Part shown: piece by piece, positions 8,732 to 15,800 of the stretch | Numbering within the stretch: position 1 is the first letter of the stretch | How the letters are laid out: each line of letters starts with the position of its first letter | NCBI GenBank assembly: GCA_902787755.1 | Contig: CADAHL010000015.1 | Location: 1 to 33,711 of the forward strand | From: Oscillospiraceae bacterium | Lineage (GTDB): Bacteria; Bacillota; Clostridia; Oscillospirales; Oscillospiraceae | Reading direction: 5' to 3' | Length of the DNA: 33,711 nt | Notes under the pieces: model-generated | Seen by the model: only the letters and a program-made list of their open reading frames with translations | Databases searched by the model: none | What the model was told of the DNA's origin: nothing | Made by a program: the position numbers and the translations under genes

Positions 8732-8760
8732 TTGACAGCCCGGAGCGGATAGGCTATAAT
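8732..8760 (+). promoter_or_regulatory. Perfect-consensus sigma-A promoter of cysE
   Basis: TTGACA (8732-8737), 17-bp spacer, TATAAT (8755-8760). Both boxes match consensus exactly. The start site near 8767 gives a leader of about 105 nt before the cysE ATG, enough for a regulatory leader. Confidence 0.92.
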
Positions 8761-8798
8761 TTGACCGCTGATTTTCACGGAAAGAGAGAGACCCCTTT

Positions 8799-8849
8799 AT
8801 GCCCGTTCCTGTCCGGACGCACCGATGTCGGCTCTTCTTCGTACAATAG
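8799..8849 (+). CDS. Possible 16-codon leader ORF upstream of cysE
   Basis: Within the cysE leader, ATG at 8799 opens a 16-codon frame ([16 protein letters not shown], then TAG at 8847-8849). The upstream GGAAAGAGAGAG (8779-8790) could serve as a weak ribosome binding site. It contains one Cys codon (TGT at 8826) and ends 22 bases before the cysE ATG. It could be a cysteine-responsive leader peptide, but one Cys codon is weak support and no terminator/antiterminator pair is obvious. Confidence 0.25.
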   Translation: MPVPVRTHRCRLFFVQ

Positions 8850-8871
8850 AAACGAGGAAGGGAGAAGCCTT

Positions 8872-9540
8872 ATGTTTAACAATCTGCGTGAGACCATAGC
8901 GGCCTATCAGGCCAGGGACCCGGCGGCCACCTCGGGCTTTGAGGTGCTGACGCTGTACCCGGGCATCAAGGCGGTGCTGAGCCACCGGCGGGCCCACTGG
9001 TGCTACACCCACGGGCTGAAGCTGCTGGCGAGAATGATCTCCCAGGCCAGCCGCCGCCGCACCGGGATCGAGATCCACCCGGGCGCCACCATCGGCAAAC
9101 GTCTGGTCATTGACCACGGCATGGGCGTGGTCATCGGCGAGACCGCCGAGATCGGGGACGACTGCCTGATCTACCACGGCGTCACCCTGGGCGGCACCGG
9201 CAAGGACGTGGGCAAGCGCCACCCCACTATCGGCAACAACGTGCTGATCGGCACCGGCGCCAAGGTCCTGGGACCCATCACCATCGGCGACAACAGCCGC
9301 GTGGCGGCCAACTCCGTGGTCCTGAAGGACATTCCGGAAAACTGCACCGCCGTAGGCATCCCCGCCCGGGTGGTCCGGAGAGCGGGCGAAAAGGTCAACT
9401 ACGTCTCCGAGGTGGACCATGTCACCGACGTGGCCGATCCCATCGGCACGGAGCTGGCGGCCATTCAGTCGGATATCGCCAAGCTCAAAAAACGGGAGGC
9501 CGAGCTGGAGCAGCAGGGCGGCGACAACTGGATCATCTGA
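8872..9540 (+). CDS. cysE: Serine O-acetyltransferase
   Basis: The 222-residue protein transfers acetyl from acetyl-CoA to L-serine, giving O-acetylserine for cysteine synthesis in the cytoplasm. The left-handed beta-helix of hexapeptide repeats runs from about residue 66 to 165 ([44 protein letters not shown]). The catalytic DHG (81-83) and [10 protein letters not shown] (101-110) are intact, and GIPARVV closes the helix as in the short SAT form. The C-terminal tail forms a charged coiled coil (about 196-215). The ATG at 8872 follows GGAAGGGAG. It is monocistronic, with a consensus promoter, a possible leader ORF and a terminator at 9550. No T-box or S-box was recognised. Confidence 0.96.
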   Translation: MFNNLRETIAAYQARDPAATSGFEVLTLYPGIKAVLSHRRAHWCYTHGLKLLARMISQASRRRTGIEIHPGATIGKRLVIDHGMGVVIGETAEIGDDCLIYHGVTLGGTGKDVGKRHPTIGNNVLIGTGAKVLGPITIGDNSRVAANSVVLKDIPENCTAVGIPARVVRRAGEKVNYVSEVDHVTDVADPIGTELAAIQSDIAKLKKREAELEQQGGDNWII

Positions 9541-9549
9541 GAAAGCCGG

Positions 9550-9587
9550 GGGCTGTGAGGAAAACATCTTCACAGCCCTTTTTCTTT
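9550..9587 (+). terminator. Rho-independent terminator of cysE
   Basis: GGGCTGTGA (9550-9558) pairs with TCACAGCCC (9570-9578), followed by TTTTTCTTTTCC. Confidence 0.9.
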
Positions 9588-9615
9588 TCCTATGCGGAGA
9601 GACGGAAAACTCCCC

Positions 9616-9644
9616 TTGCATTTTTCTCTCCCTTGCCGTAGAAT
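9616..9644 (+). promoter_or_regulatory. Sigma-A promoter of the antiporter gene
   Basis: TTGCAT (9616-9621) and TAGAAT (9639-9644) with 17-bp spacing, 27 bases before the ATG and just ahead of GAAGGAG. Confidence 0.75.
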
Positions 9645-9671
9645 GTCGGGGTTTGAAGGAGATGTTATACT

Positions 9672-10964
9672 ATGAATTCGCTTTTGGCTCTATCTGTCGC
9701 CATGTTTGCGGGACTCATGATGACCCGTGTGCTCAACCGCTGGCACCTGCCGGACGTGACCGCCTATCTGCTGGCGGGGGTGCTGATTGGCCCCAGTCTG
9801 CTGGGCGCCCTGCACATCCCCGGTCTGGGCTTTGCCAGCATGGAGGCCCTGGACAAGGTGAAGATCCTGTCCAATGTGGCTCTGGGCTTTATCGCCTTCT
9901 CTATCGGCAGCGAGTTTCGGCTCTCCCAGCTGAAGGAGACCGGCAAGCAGGCCCTGGTGGTCGGTATTCTCCAGGCGGTGGTCACTACCCTGGTGGTGGA
10001 TCTGGCCATGCTGGCGGTCCACATGATCGCCCCCCAGGTGCTCTCTCTGCCTGCCGCCATCACCCTGGGCGCCATCGCCGCCGCCACCGCCCCTGCCGCC
10101 ACCCTGATGGTGGTGCGCCAGTACAAGGCCAAGGGCAAGCTCACCGATCTGCTGCTGCCCATCGTGGCCCTGGACGACGCGGTGGGCCTGGTGCTCTTTG
10201 CCGTGTCCTTCGGTGTGGCCGAGGCCCTGGTGAAGGGTGTGGTGGACGTGTACACCATCATTTTCAATCCCCTCATCGAGATCGTCGCCTCCCTGCTGCT
10301 GGGCGCCGCCGCCGGCTGGCTGCTGACCAGGCTGGAGACCCTGTTCCACTCCAATACCAACCGTCTGGCCATGTCCATCGGCTTCGTGTTTCTGACCGTG
10401 GCCCTGTCCATGATGACCATCCCCCTGGGCCGGGTGGAGATCGGCTTCTCCTCCCTGCTGGTTTGCATGATGCTGGGCAGCGTGTTCTGCAACCTCTGCC
10501 CCCTGTCCGAGGAGATCATGGGCAAGGCCGACCGCTGGACCGCCCCGCTGATGGTGCTGTTCTTTGTCATCTCCGGCGCCGAGCTGGAGCTGGGGGTGTT
10601 CGCCAAGCTGTCCTCGGTGCTGGTGGGCCTGGTGTATATCGCCTCCCGCTGCCTGGGCAAATACCTGGGCGCCCGGGAGTCGTCCAGGCTCATGGGCTGT
10701 GACAGGAATGTGGTGCGGTATCTGGGCATCACCCTGTGGCCCCAGGCGGGGGTAGCCCTGGGCATGTGCGTCACCGCCGGGCAGCTGCCGGGCGACGGTC
10801 CCCTGATCCGGAACATCGTGCTCTTCGCCGTGCTGGTCTATGAGATCTTCGGGCCGGTGATGACCAAGTGGGCCCTGACCAGAGCCGGAGATATCCAGCC
10901 CAAGAGCGAGGAGGTCCTGCACCGCCGGGAGCGGAAGCTGGCCGAGGCTGCGGCAAAGAAATAA
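9672..10964 (+). CDS. Cation:proton antiporter, CPA2 (Kef/NhaP-type) family
   Basis: A 430-residue integral membrane protein with about 12-13 hydrophobic segments throughout and a short charged C-terminal tail (RAGDIQPKSEEVLHRRERKL). It contains PAATLMVVRQYKAKGKLTD and IVALDDAVGLVLFAVSFG (about 164-181), where the paired acidic residues in LDDAVGL fit the ion-binding site of sodium/proton exchanger family proteins. It lacks the RCK/TrkA-N domain of full KefB/KefC. It would exchange Na+ or K+ for H+ across the cell membrane; the ion is not determinable. The ATG at 9672 follows GAAGGAG by 10 bases. The stop codon directly abuts the glmS -35 box and no terminator separates them, so read-through into glmS is possible. 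Confidence 0.88.
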   Translation: MNSLLALSVAMFAGLMMTRVLNRWHLPDVTAYLLAGVLIGPSLLGALHIPGLGFASMEALDKVKILSNVALGFIAFSIGSEFRLSQLKETGKQALVVGILQAVVTTLVVDLAMLAVHMIAPQVLSLPAAITLGAIAAATAPAATLMVVRQYKAKGKLTDLLLPIVALDDAVGLVLFAVSFGVAEALVKGVVDVYTIIFNPLIEIVASLLLGAAAGWLLTRLETLFHSNTNRLAMSIGFVFLTVALSMMTIPLGRVEIGFSSLLVCMMLGSVFCNLCPLSEEIMGKADRWTAPLMVLFFVISGAELELGVFAKLSSVLVGLVYIASRCLGKYLGARESSRLMGCDRNVVRYLGITLWPQAGVALGMCVTAGQLPGDGPLIRNIVLFAVLVYEIFGPVMTKWALTRAGDIQPKSEEVLHRRERKLAEAAAKK

Positions 10965-10993
10965 TTGCGTCCCGGGAGCCGGAGTGGTATAAT
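10965..10993 (+). promoter_or_regulatory. Sigma-A promoter of glmS
   Basis: TTGCGT (10965-10970) and TATAAT (10988-10993), 17-bp spacer. The start site near 11000 leaves only about 32 nt of leader, too short for a glmS ribozyme. Confidence 0.82.
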
Positions 10994-11031
10994 CCTTTTG
11001 TTCATTTCATTGGCTGAAGGAGGCTGGGCCT

Positions 11032-12870
11032 ATGTGCGGTATCGTGGGATATGTGGGCAGAGAGCAGGCGGCGCCCATTCTGCTGGACGGCCTGGAGCAC
11101 CTGGAGTACCGGGGCTACGACTCCGCCGGTGTGGCGGTGCTGGGCCCCACACGGGGGCTGCAGATGAAAAAGGCCAAGGGCCGGCTGAAGGTCCTCAGCG
11201 CCATGGTGGACGGGGGCCGGACCATGGAGGGCTGCCTGGGCATCGGGCACACCCGCTGGGCCACCCACGGCCAGCCCAACGACGTCAACTCCCACCCCCA
11301 CCTGAGCCAGGACGAGCGCATCGCCGTGGTCCATAACGGGATCATCGAAAACTACGTGGAGATCAAGGAATTTCTCATCTCCCAGGGGATCCGCTTCCAG
11401 TCGGAGACCGACACCGAGGTGGTGGCCCAGCTGCTGGGCTTCTACTACAAGGAGACCGGAGACCTGATGGGCTCGGTCTATCGGGTGCTCCACCGGATCG
11501 AGGGGGCTTACGCCCTGGGCATCCTCTGCGCCGATGTGCCCGACGCCTTCGTGGCCGCCCGGAAGGACGCGCCGCTGCTGCTGGGCTACGGCGAGGGCTG
11601 CAGCTTTGTGGCCTCGGACGTGACGGCCATCATCAAGCACACCCGGGACGTGTCCTATATGGAGGACGGCGAGGTGGCGGTGGTGCGCGCCGACGGCATC
11701 CGGGTCTTCAACGCCATGGGCCAGCCCATCGAGAAGGAGCACAGCTTCATCGACTGGGACGTGAGCGCCGCGGAAAAGGGCGGCTATCCGCATTTCATGT
11801 TCAAGGAGATCCTGGAGCAGCCGGAGGCGGTGCGCAAGACGGTCTCCCCCCGGCTTCGCAACGGGGAGATCTGCTTTGAGGAGCTGAGCCTGACGGACGA
11901 GCAGATCCGGGCCTACAAGCGGCTCTTCATCGTGGCCTGCGGCTCCAGCTACCACGTGGGCATGGTGGGCAAGTACAACCTGGAGCGGCTGCTGCGCATC
12001 CCGGTGGACGTGATGCTGGCCTCCGAATTCCGCTACGCGGACCCGCTGGTGGATCAGGATACCCTGGTCATCGTCATCAGCCAGTCCGGCGAGACCCTGG
12101 ACACCATGGCCGCCCTGCGCCAGGCCAGGGCCCTGGGCGGGCGGATCCTGTCCATCGTGAACGTGGTGGGCAGCTCCATCGCCCGGGAGGCGGACGACGT
12201 GCTCTACACCTGGGCCGGACCGGAGATCGCCGTGGCCACGACAAAGGCCTACAGCACCCAGCTGGTGCTGCTGGATATGCTGGGCCTGTACTTTGCCCGG
12301 ATCCGGGGCAGCGTGACCGAGGAGGAATCCGAGCGAATCCTGGAGGGTCTGCGGGCCCTGCCCGAGATGATGGAGCGGGTGCTGCAGGAGAAGGAGGAGA
12401 TCCAGTATCTGGCCTCCCGCTACTTCAACCACGACTCCGTGTTCTATATCGGCCGGAACCTGGACTACGCCCTGGGCCTGGAGAGCAGCCTGAAGCTGAA
12501 GGAGATCTCCTATATCCACTCCGAGGCCTACGCCTCCGGCGAACTGAAGCACGGCACCATCTCCCTCATTGAGCCGGGCACCCTGGTGGTGGCTCTGGGG
12601 ACCTACACACCCCTGTTTGAGAAGACCCTGTCCAATATCGTGGAGGTCCAGGCCCGGGGCGCGGATGTGGTGGCCCTGACCACCGAGAGCCGCCGGGACG
12701 ATATGCGCAAGACCGTGCCCAACGTGCTGACCGTGCCGGATACCCACGTGATCCTGGAGCCCTCCCTGGGCATCATCCCCATGCAGCTGTTCGCCTACTA
12801 TGTGGCGCTGCAGCGGGGCTGCGATATCGACAAGCCCAGAAATCTGGCAAAATCCGTCACGGTGGAGTAG
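11032..12870 (+). CDS. glmS: Glutamine--fructose-6-phosphate aminotransferase (isomerizing)
   Basis: The 612-residue cytoplasmic enzyme makes glucosamine-6-phosphate from fructose-6-phosphate and glutamine, the first step to UDP-GlcNAc and peptidoglycan. After Met removal the N-terminal Cys2 (MCGIVGYVG) is the glutaminase nucleophile; HTRWATHG (about 73-80) and EYRGYDSAG are typical of the class II amidotransferase domain. Two SIS sugar-isomerase domains follow (VACGSSYHVGM, ISQSGETLDT, and HGTISLIEPG in the second), and the protein ends KPRNLAKSVTVE as in the family. The ATG follows GAAGGAGGC. The leader is short and lacks the glmS ribozyme found in many Firmicutes, so feedback control must differ. 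Confidence 0.98.
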   Translation: MCGIVGYVGREQAAPILLDGLEHLEYRGYDSAGVAVLGPTRGLQMKKAKGRLKVLSAMVDGGRTMEGCLGIGHTRWATHGQPNDVNSHPHLSQDERIAVVHNGIIENYVEIKEFLISQGIRFQSETDTEVVAQLLGFYYKETGDLMGSVYRVLHRIEGAYALGILCADVPDAFVAARKDAPLLLGYGEGCSFVASDVTAIIKHTRDVSYMEDGEVAVVRADGIRVFNAMGQPIEKEHSFIDWDVSAAEKGGYPHFMFKEILEQPEAVRKTVSPRLRNGEICFEELSLTDEQIRAYKRLFIVACGSSYHVGMVGKYNLERLLRIPVDVMLASEFRYADPLVDQDTLVIVISQSGETLDTMAALRQARALGGRILSIVNVVGSSIAREADDVLYTWAGPEIAVATTKAYSTQLVLLDMLGLYFARIRGSVTEEESERILEGLRALPEMMERVLQEKEEIQYLASRYFNHDSVFYIGRNLDYALGLESSLKLKEISYIHSEAYASGELKHGTISLIEPGTLVVALGTYTPLFEKTLSNIVEVQARGADVVALTTESRRDDMRKTVPNVLTVPDTHVILEPSLGIIPMQLFAYYVALQRGCDIDKPRNLAKSVTVE

Positions 12871-12886
12871 GGCAGTTCGGGATGGA

Positions 12887-12935
12887 GTGCGCAGTGCTGC
12901 GTACAGTGCTCAGGAAATAGTGCTCAGTACTCAGG
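12887..12935. repeat. Degenerate AGTGCTCAGTAC-type short repeats
   Basis: The stretch holds four to five imperfect copies of an 11-14 base unit of the form AGTGC(T/G)CAGTACT. Related stretches lie at 3999-4018, 4062-4080 and 24462-24475. Here it forms the left part of the mosaic intergenic block 12887-13146. Confidence 0.6.
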
Positions 12936-12941
12936 ACATGG

Positions 12942-12980
12942 ACCGGGGCGGTGCGGGAGAAACGTACCGCTCCGGTTTTG
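12942..12980 (+). terminator. Terminator hairpin downstream of glmS (repeat module B)
   Basis: ACCGGGGCGGTGCG (12942-12955) pairs with CGTACCGCTCCGGT (12963-12976) with two wobble positions, followed by TTTT. The same hairpin type recurs at 15731-15764 and, degenerate, at 24483-24521. Confidence 0.65.
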
Positions 12981-13025
12981 CCATAGGGGCCGACACCCGC
13001 GCGGTTCAGGGTCATATTCATAAAA

Positions 13026-13071
13026 ATCTCCGGTGAAAACGGAAAATGTCCGAATTCACCGGAGATTTTTT
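13026..13071. terminator. Bidirectional terminator hairpin (repeat module D)
   Basis: ATCTCCGGTGAA (13026-13037) pairs perfectly with TTCACCGGAGAT (13055-13066). T runs occur on both strands (TTTTTT after the right arm on plus, complement of AAAAA on minus), so it can stop both glmS and the convergent gene at 13150. A copy of the same 41-bp element lies inverted at 24618-24658. Confidence 0.85.
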
Positions 13072-13117
13072 GGTTTTTTAGTTTTCCCCTGCGGCGGAGA
13101 CGGCAAATCACGATCAG

Positions 13118-13146
13118 TTCCGAATTCCGAACTCCGAATTCCGAAC
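13118..13146. repeat. 29-bp CCGAATTCCGAAC direct repeat (module E), copy 1
   Basis: A 29-bp stretch made of alternating CCGAATT and CCGAACT units. An identical 29-bp copy occurs at 15678-15706 and a rearranged one at 24711-24740. All three lie in intergenic DNA next to other palindromic modules. Confidence 0.85.
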
Positions 13147-13149
13147 GGA

Positions 13150-13584
13150 TCAGAGATAGGGCCGCACGTCGTCGGCCAGCTGCTGCTCGGCCCGGATCAG
13201 GCGCTTGGCCAGATCCTTGGACTGCTCATCCGCCGCCTGATACTCATTGAGATAGCGGCTCAGGGATTTGACGCCCATGTTGCAGCCGTCGGTCATCAGA
13301 TCGGCGATGGTGTGGTCCGAGTCGTGCATGCCCAGGGTCATGTTGGTCTTCAGCCAGGACATGCCCTCCGCAATGGGGTTGGGATCCTTGCCCTCGTCCC
13401 CGAAGCGGTCCAGATGGGCCCGGATCTGTCGGCTCAGCTCCTCGTGCTCCCGGCGGCTTTCACTGAGGCAGCGGCTCAGGGGCTGGGCGTGGACAAAGCT
13501 CAGCACGTCGTCGATGGAGCTGACGCCCATCTTGGCCCCCGCGTCGCACTCCCGCAGCAGACGAATGGTATCTTTTTCGATCAT
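13150..13584 (-). CDS. Ferritin-like four-helix protein of unknown function
   Basis: A 144-residue, almost entirely helical protein starting MIEKDTIRLLRECDAGAKMG and ending AKRLIRAEQQLADDVRPYL. It carries SRREHEELSRQIRAHLD, a GKDPNP loop and DLMTDGCNMGVKSLSRYLNEY. This matches a conserved clostridial protein with a ferritin-like/DUF2383-type four-helix arrangement. EH and D/H pairs are present but a full di-iron site is not obvious, so metal binding is uncertain. The ATG at 13584 is chosen because AAAGGA lies 10 bases upstream; another ATG at 13596 sits inside that site. It is convergent with glmS, sharing the terminator at 13026, and follows the SPFH-RHH-DUF1648 genes on the same strand with an 84-bp gap. 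Confidence 0.75.
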   Translation of the reverse strand: MIEKDTIRLLRECDAGAKMGVSSIDDVLSFVHAQPLSRCLSESRREHEELSRQIRAHLDRFGDEGKDPNPIAEGMSWLKTNMTLGMHDSDHTIADLMTDGCNMGVKSLSRYLNEYQAADEQSKDLAKRLIRAEQQLADDVRPYL

Positions 13585-13668
13585 AAAAAAACGCATCCTT
13601 TCCCAGAGATACCCTTAGTATTTCCGGAAAAGGACGCGAGCATGCGAAAAAATTGAAAATGCAGGGGC

Positions 13669-14109
13669 CTATTTTCTGGACGCTTCCACCAGCAGATACA
13701 CCAGCGGGGCGAAGGTGGCGGTGAGAGTCACCGGCAGAAACCAGCTGCCCAGATCCCGGCCCAGGGCGGAGCACAGGGTCATCCACGCAAACATCAGGGC
13801 CAGGACCAGGCGCAGCACGGCCACCATGTTGGCGGCCGCCGCCAGGGTCCGGGGATTTCTGTTGGGCACGTTCCAGGCGTCCGGGAAGAAGGAGACCAGG
13901 GTGACCAGGCCCAGCAGGAACCAGCCCATGACCAGGGGAAACAGGATCGTGCTCTTGTTCCCGAAGGCGTCGGCGGAGCCGTCGGGGCCGAAGTGGGTGG
14001 GGACCTGATCGGGCAGCTGCCCCCAGCGGATGATCACGAACAGGGTGACCGCCAGCAGCACCGCCGCGGCCAGGCCGGTCATGATGTGGTGCCAGAGTTT
14101 GGGACGCAT
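13669..14109 (-). CDS. DUF1648 domain membrane protein
   Basis: A 146-residue protein with four hydrophobic segments (about residues 9-27, 55-76, 95-115 and 120-140). The first loop carries [20 protein letters not shown], the DUF1648 signature (LP..VP.HF...G.AD) known from SdpI-type and transcription-factor-linked membrane proteins. SdpI in Bacillus subtilis is an immunity and signalling protein; whether this one signals is unknown. The ATG at 14109 follows GAGGAGGAG, and upstream codons in the frame overlap the RHH gene. It is the last gene of the SPFH (14333-15367), RHH (14123-14326), DUF1648 unit, with a 13-bp gap after the RHH stop. Confidence 0.85.
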   Translation of the reverse strand: MRPKLWHHIMTGLAAAVLLAVTLFVIIRWGQLPDQVPTHFGPDGSADAFGNKSTILFPLVMGWFLLGLVTLVSFFPDAWNVPNRNPRTLAAAANMVAVLRLVLALMFAWMTLCSALGRDLGSWFLPVTLTATFAPLVYLLVEASRK

Positions 14110-14122
14110 CGCTTTCTCCTCC

Positions 14123-14326
14123 TCACTCGATGTCCAGCTCGATGGGCTTGTCGATCTCCTCGCCCACATACTTGCCGTTTTTCTTCCGCTGCCGGACGCA
14201 CTCGGTGAGCAGATACTCGATCTGCCCGTTCAGGGAGCGGAAGTCGTCCTCCGCCCACTGGGCCAGGGCCGCGTACAGCTTGGGACTCAGGCGCAGAGGC
14301 ACCTGCTTCTTTGCGTTGTCAGCCAT
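14123..14326 (-). CDS. Ribbon-helix-helix (Arc-like) DNA-binding protein
   Basis: The 67-residue protein has the short beta-strand [19 protein letters not shown] followed by a second helix ([19 protein letters not shown]), the Arc/MetJ-type ribbon-helix-helix pattern; such proteins bind DNA as dimers over palindromic half-sites. The C-terminal tail is acidic ([12 protein letters not shown]). The start ATG lies 6 bases after the SPFH stop codon and no good ribosome binding site precedes it, suggesting translational coupling. It is the middle gene of the SPFH operon. The two TGATATCA palindromes in the operon promoter are natural candidates for its target (inference), which would make the operon autoregulated. 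Confidence 0.85.
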   Translation of the reverse strand: MADNAKKQVPLRLSPKLYAALAQWAEDDFRSLNGQIEYLLTECVRQRKKNGKYVGEEIDKPIELDIE

Positions 14327-14332
14327 GGGGCA

Positions 14333-15367
14333 TCAATACAGGGAGCCGGAGTTGACCACCGGCTGGGCGTCCCGGTTGCCGCAGAGCACCACCAGGAGGT
14401 TGGAGACCATGGCGGCCTTCCGCTCCTCGTCCAGCTGGACGGTGTTATTCTCGCTCAGCCGCTCCAGGGCCATCTCCACCATGCCAACCGCGCCGTCCAC
14501 GATCATCTTCCGGGCGTCGATGATGGCGGAAGCCTGCTGCCGCTGGAGCATGACCGCGGCGATCTCGGGGGCGTAGGCCAGGTAGGTGATCCGGGCCTCG
14601 ATGATCTGGATGCCGGCCTCGTGGACCTTGGACTGGATCTCGTCCTTGATCCGCTGGGCCACCAGCTCGCTGGAGCCCCGGAGGCTGCCCTCGTCGGCCA
14701 CGCCGTCGCCGGTGGTGTCCACGCCGGGGGCCACGTCATAGGGATAGATGCGCACGATGTTGCGCACTGCGCTGTCGCACTGCAGGGACAGGTACTCCTT
14801 GTAGTTGTCCACGTTGAACACCGCCTTGGCGGTATCAGTGACCCGCCAGATGACCGCAATGCCGATCTCCACGGGGTTACCCAGGCAGTCGTTGATCTTC
14901 TGCTTGGAGTTGGACAGGGTCATGGCCTTGAGAGAGATCTTCTTGCTGGGCATCTCGGCGGTAGCGTCCACGCTCTTGCCCAGGGCCGCGTTCAGCAGGG
15001 CGTTGCCCTGCGCGTTGGCATCTACGTCGCCGGACTGGCTCAGCTTGGTCTTGGCCGCGGGGTTCACTGCCACGCAGAAGGGATTGACGCAGTAGAAGCC
15101 CTCCTCCTTCAGGGTGCCGATGTACTTGCCGAACAGGGTCAGCACCAGGGCCTCCTGAGGTTTCAGTACCTTCAGACCCAAGAAGGGGACCCAGCCGACC
15201 GACAGCCACAGAATGCCCAGGACCATCAGGGGCACGAAGCCTGTGCGCCCGTTGTCCAGCTGGATGCCGCTGACCACGATCAGGGCGAAGGCCGCCAGAT
15301 ACAGCAGGATGAACAGAAACATCATGGCCATCCCGTTTTTCTTGTTGTTGAGAACGATTTCCTTCAT
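14333..15367 (-). CDS. SPFH/Band 7 domain membrane protein
   Basis: The 344-residue protein has two N-terminal membrane segments (about residues 13-36 and 44-64), then [31 protein letters not shown], the start of an SPFH (stomatin/prohibitin/flotillin) domain, continuing through [25 protein letters not shown] helical region follows ([21 protein letters not shown]...), with the [13 protein letters not shown] segment typical of stomatins. Such proteins form large oligomers on the membrane and organise protein quality control or membrane microdomains. The ATG follows AAAGGAGG. It heads the SPFH-RHH-DUF1648 operon, a pairing seen in other Clostridia. The partner NfeD-type protease is not present next to it. 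Confidence 0.9.
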   Translation of the reverse strand: MKEIVLNNKKNGMAMMFLFILLYLAAFALIVVSGIQLDNGRTGFVPLMVLGILWLSVGWVPFLGLKVLKPQEALVLTLFGKYIGTLKEEGFYCVNPFCVAVNPAAKTKLSQSGDVDANAQGNALLNAALGKSVDATAEMPSKKISLKAMTLSNSKQKINDCLGNPVEIGIAVIWRVTDTAKAVFNVDNYKEYLSLQCDSAVRNIVRIYPYDVAPGVDTTGDGVADEGSLRGSSELVAQRIKDEIQSKVHEAGIQIIEARITYLAYAPEIAAVMLQRQQASAIIDARKMIVDGAVGMVEMALERLSENNTVQLDEERKAAMVSNLLVVLCGNRDAQPVVNSGSLY

Positions 15368-15386
15368 TGGGAAAACCTCCTTTGCT

Positions 15387-15423
15387 TGATATCAAAATGA
15401 TATCACGACAATATTATATTGTC
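15387..15423 (-). promoter_or_regulatory. Double-palindrome operator in the SPFH operon promoter
   Basis: Two identical 8-bp palindromes TGATATCA (15387-15394 and 15398-15405) lie 3 bp apart over and downstream of the -10 box. A 17-bp perfect inverted repeat, GACAATAT-T-ATATTGTC (15407-15423), covers the spacer and the -35 box. A bound repressor at either would block RNA polymerase. The RHH protein encoded in the operon is a candidate regulator. Confidence 0.65.
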
Positions 15424-15425
15424 AA
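15397..15425 (-). promoter_or_regulatory. Sigma-A promoter of the SPFH-RHH-DUF1648 operon
   Basis: On the minus strand TTGACA (15425-15420), 17-bp spacer, TATCAT (15402-15397). The start site near 15390 gives a leader of about 23 nt. Confidence 0.82.
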
Positions 15426-15449
15426 GCATTTTCGATGCGGAAAAGTGAA

Positions 15450-15534
15450 GGTAAAGTGAAAAGATAAAAGAGAAGAGTGAAGAGCTGCGGTATGCCGCTT
15501 CGCGGCATGGATCGGATCCGCCGCGAAGCGGCAT
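15450..15534. repeat. Palindromic intergenic repeat with GTGAAGAG leader
   Basis: A purine-rich lead-in (AAAAGTGAAG, AGAAGAGTGAAGAGCT) precedes a 15-bp perfect inverted repeat: ATGCCGCTTCGCGGC (15492-15506) with GCCGCGAAGCGGCAT (15520-15534). Each arm is itself a small hairpin. The same lead-in and first arm recur at 21421-21492, so this is a dispersed element. Confidence 0.85.
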
Positions 15535-15542
15535 CACGCTTG

Positions 15543-15650
15543 CCTCCCCAACGGGGGAGGTGTCGCGAAGCGACGGTGGGGGTTCCCCCTATCGGCCTTC
15601 GGCCACTTCCCCCTGAGGGGGAAGCAGGGGCTGCCGAGGGCGTCAGCCCC
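15543..15650. repeat. Cluster of three further hairpin repeats
   Basis: First, CCTCCCC-AACG-GGGGAGG and GTCGC-GAA-GCGAC (15543-15574). Second, 15584-15630 is a reverse-oriented relative of the 58-bp array unit at 7445-7700 (CCCCCTATCGGCC-TTC-GGCC and CTTCCCCC-TGA-GGGGGAAG). Third, GGGGCTG (15627-15633) with CAGCCCC (15644-15650). With 15450-15534 and 15678-15706 this fills the whole gap 15426-15730; no gene is visible there. Confidence 0.85.
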
Positions 15651-15677
15651 TACGTAAAACGGTACGCTCTCGCAAAA

Positions 15678-15706
15678 TTCCGAATTCCGAACTCCGAATT
15701 CCGAAC
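15678..15706. repeat. 29-bp CCGAATTCCGAAC repeat (module E), copy 2
   Basis: Identical over 29 bp to 13118-13146, 2.5 kb away, on the same strand. Confidence 0.85.
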
Positions 15707-15730
15707 TCCACTGCAGGCCCTCAGAACAAA

Positions 15731-15764
15731 ACCGGGATGGTACCTTGATTCGTACCATCCCGGT
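15731..15764 (-). terminator. Terminator of the DUF1295 operon (module B hairpin)
   Basis: ACCGGGATGGTAC (15731-15743) pairs perfectly with GTACCATCCCGGT (15752-15764). On the minus strand it is followed by TTTTG. It lies 37 bases after the stop codon at 15801 and belongs to the same hairpin family as 12942-12980. Confidence 0.82.
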
Positions 15765-15800
15765 CTTCCTATCCAAAAAACGAAAAGCTGAAAACGGCGC

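Noticed and set aside
10994-11031. Possible glmS ribozyme upstream of glmS
   Set aside because: The promoter leaves only about 32 nt of leader, far too short for the ribozyme, and no matching core is visible.
13597-13668. Sporulation promoter ahead of the ferritin-like gene (AATACTA with GCATG upstream)
   Set aside because: Only a partial match to forespore or mother-cell consensus; it could equally be chance in an AT-rich gap.
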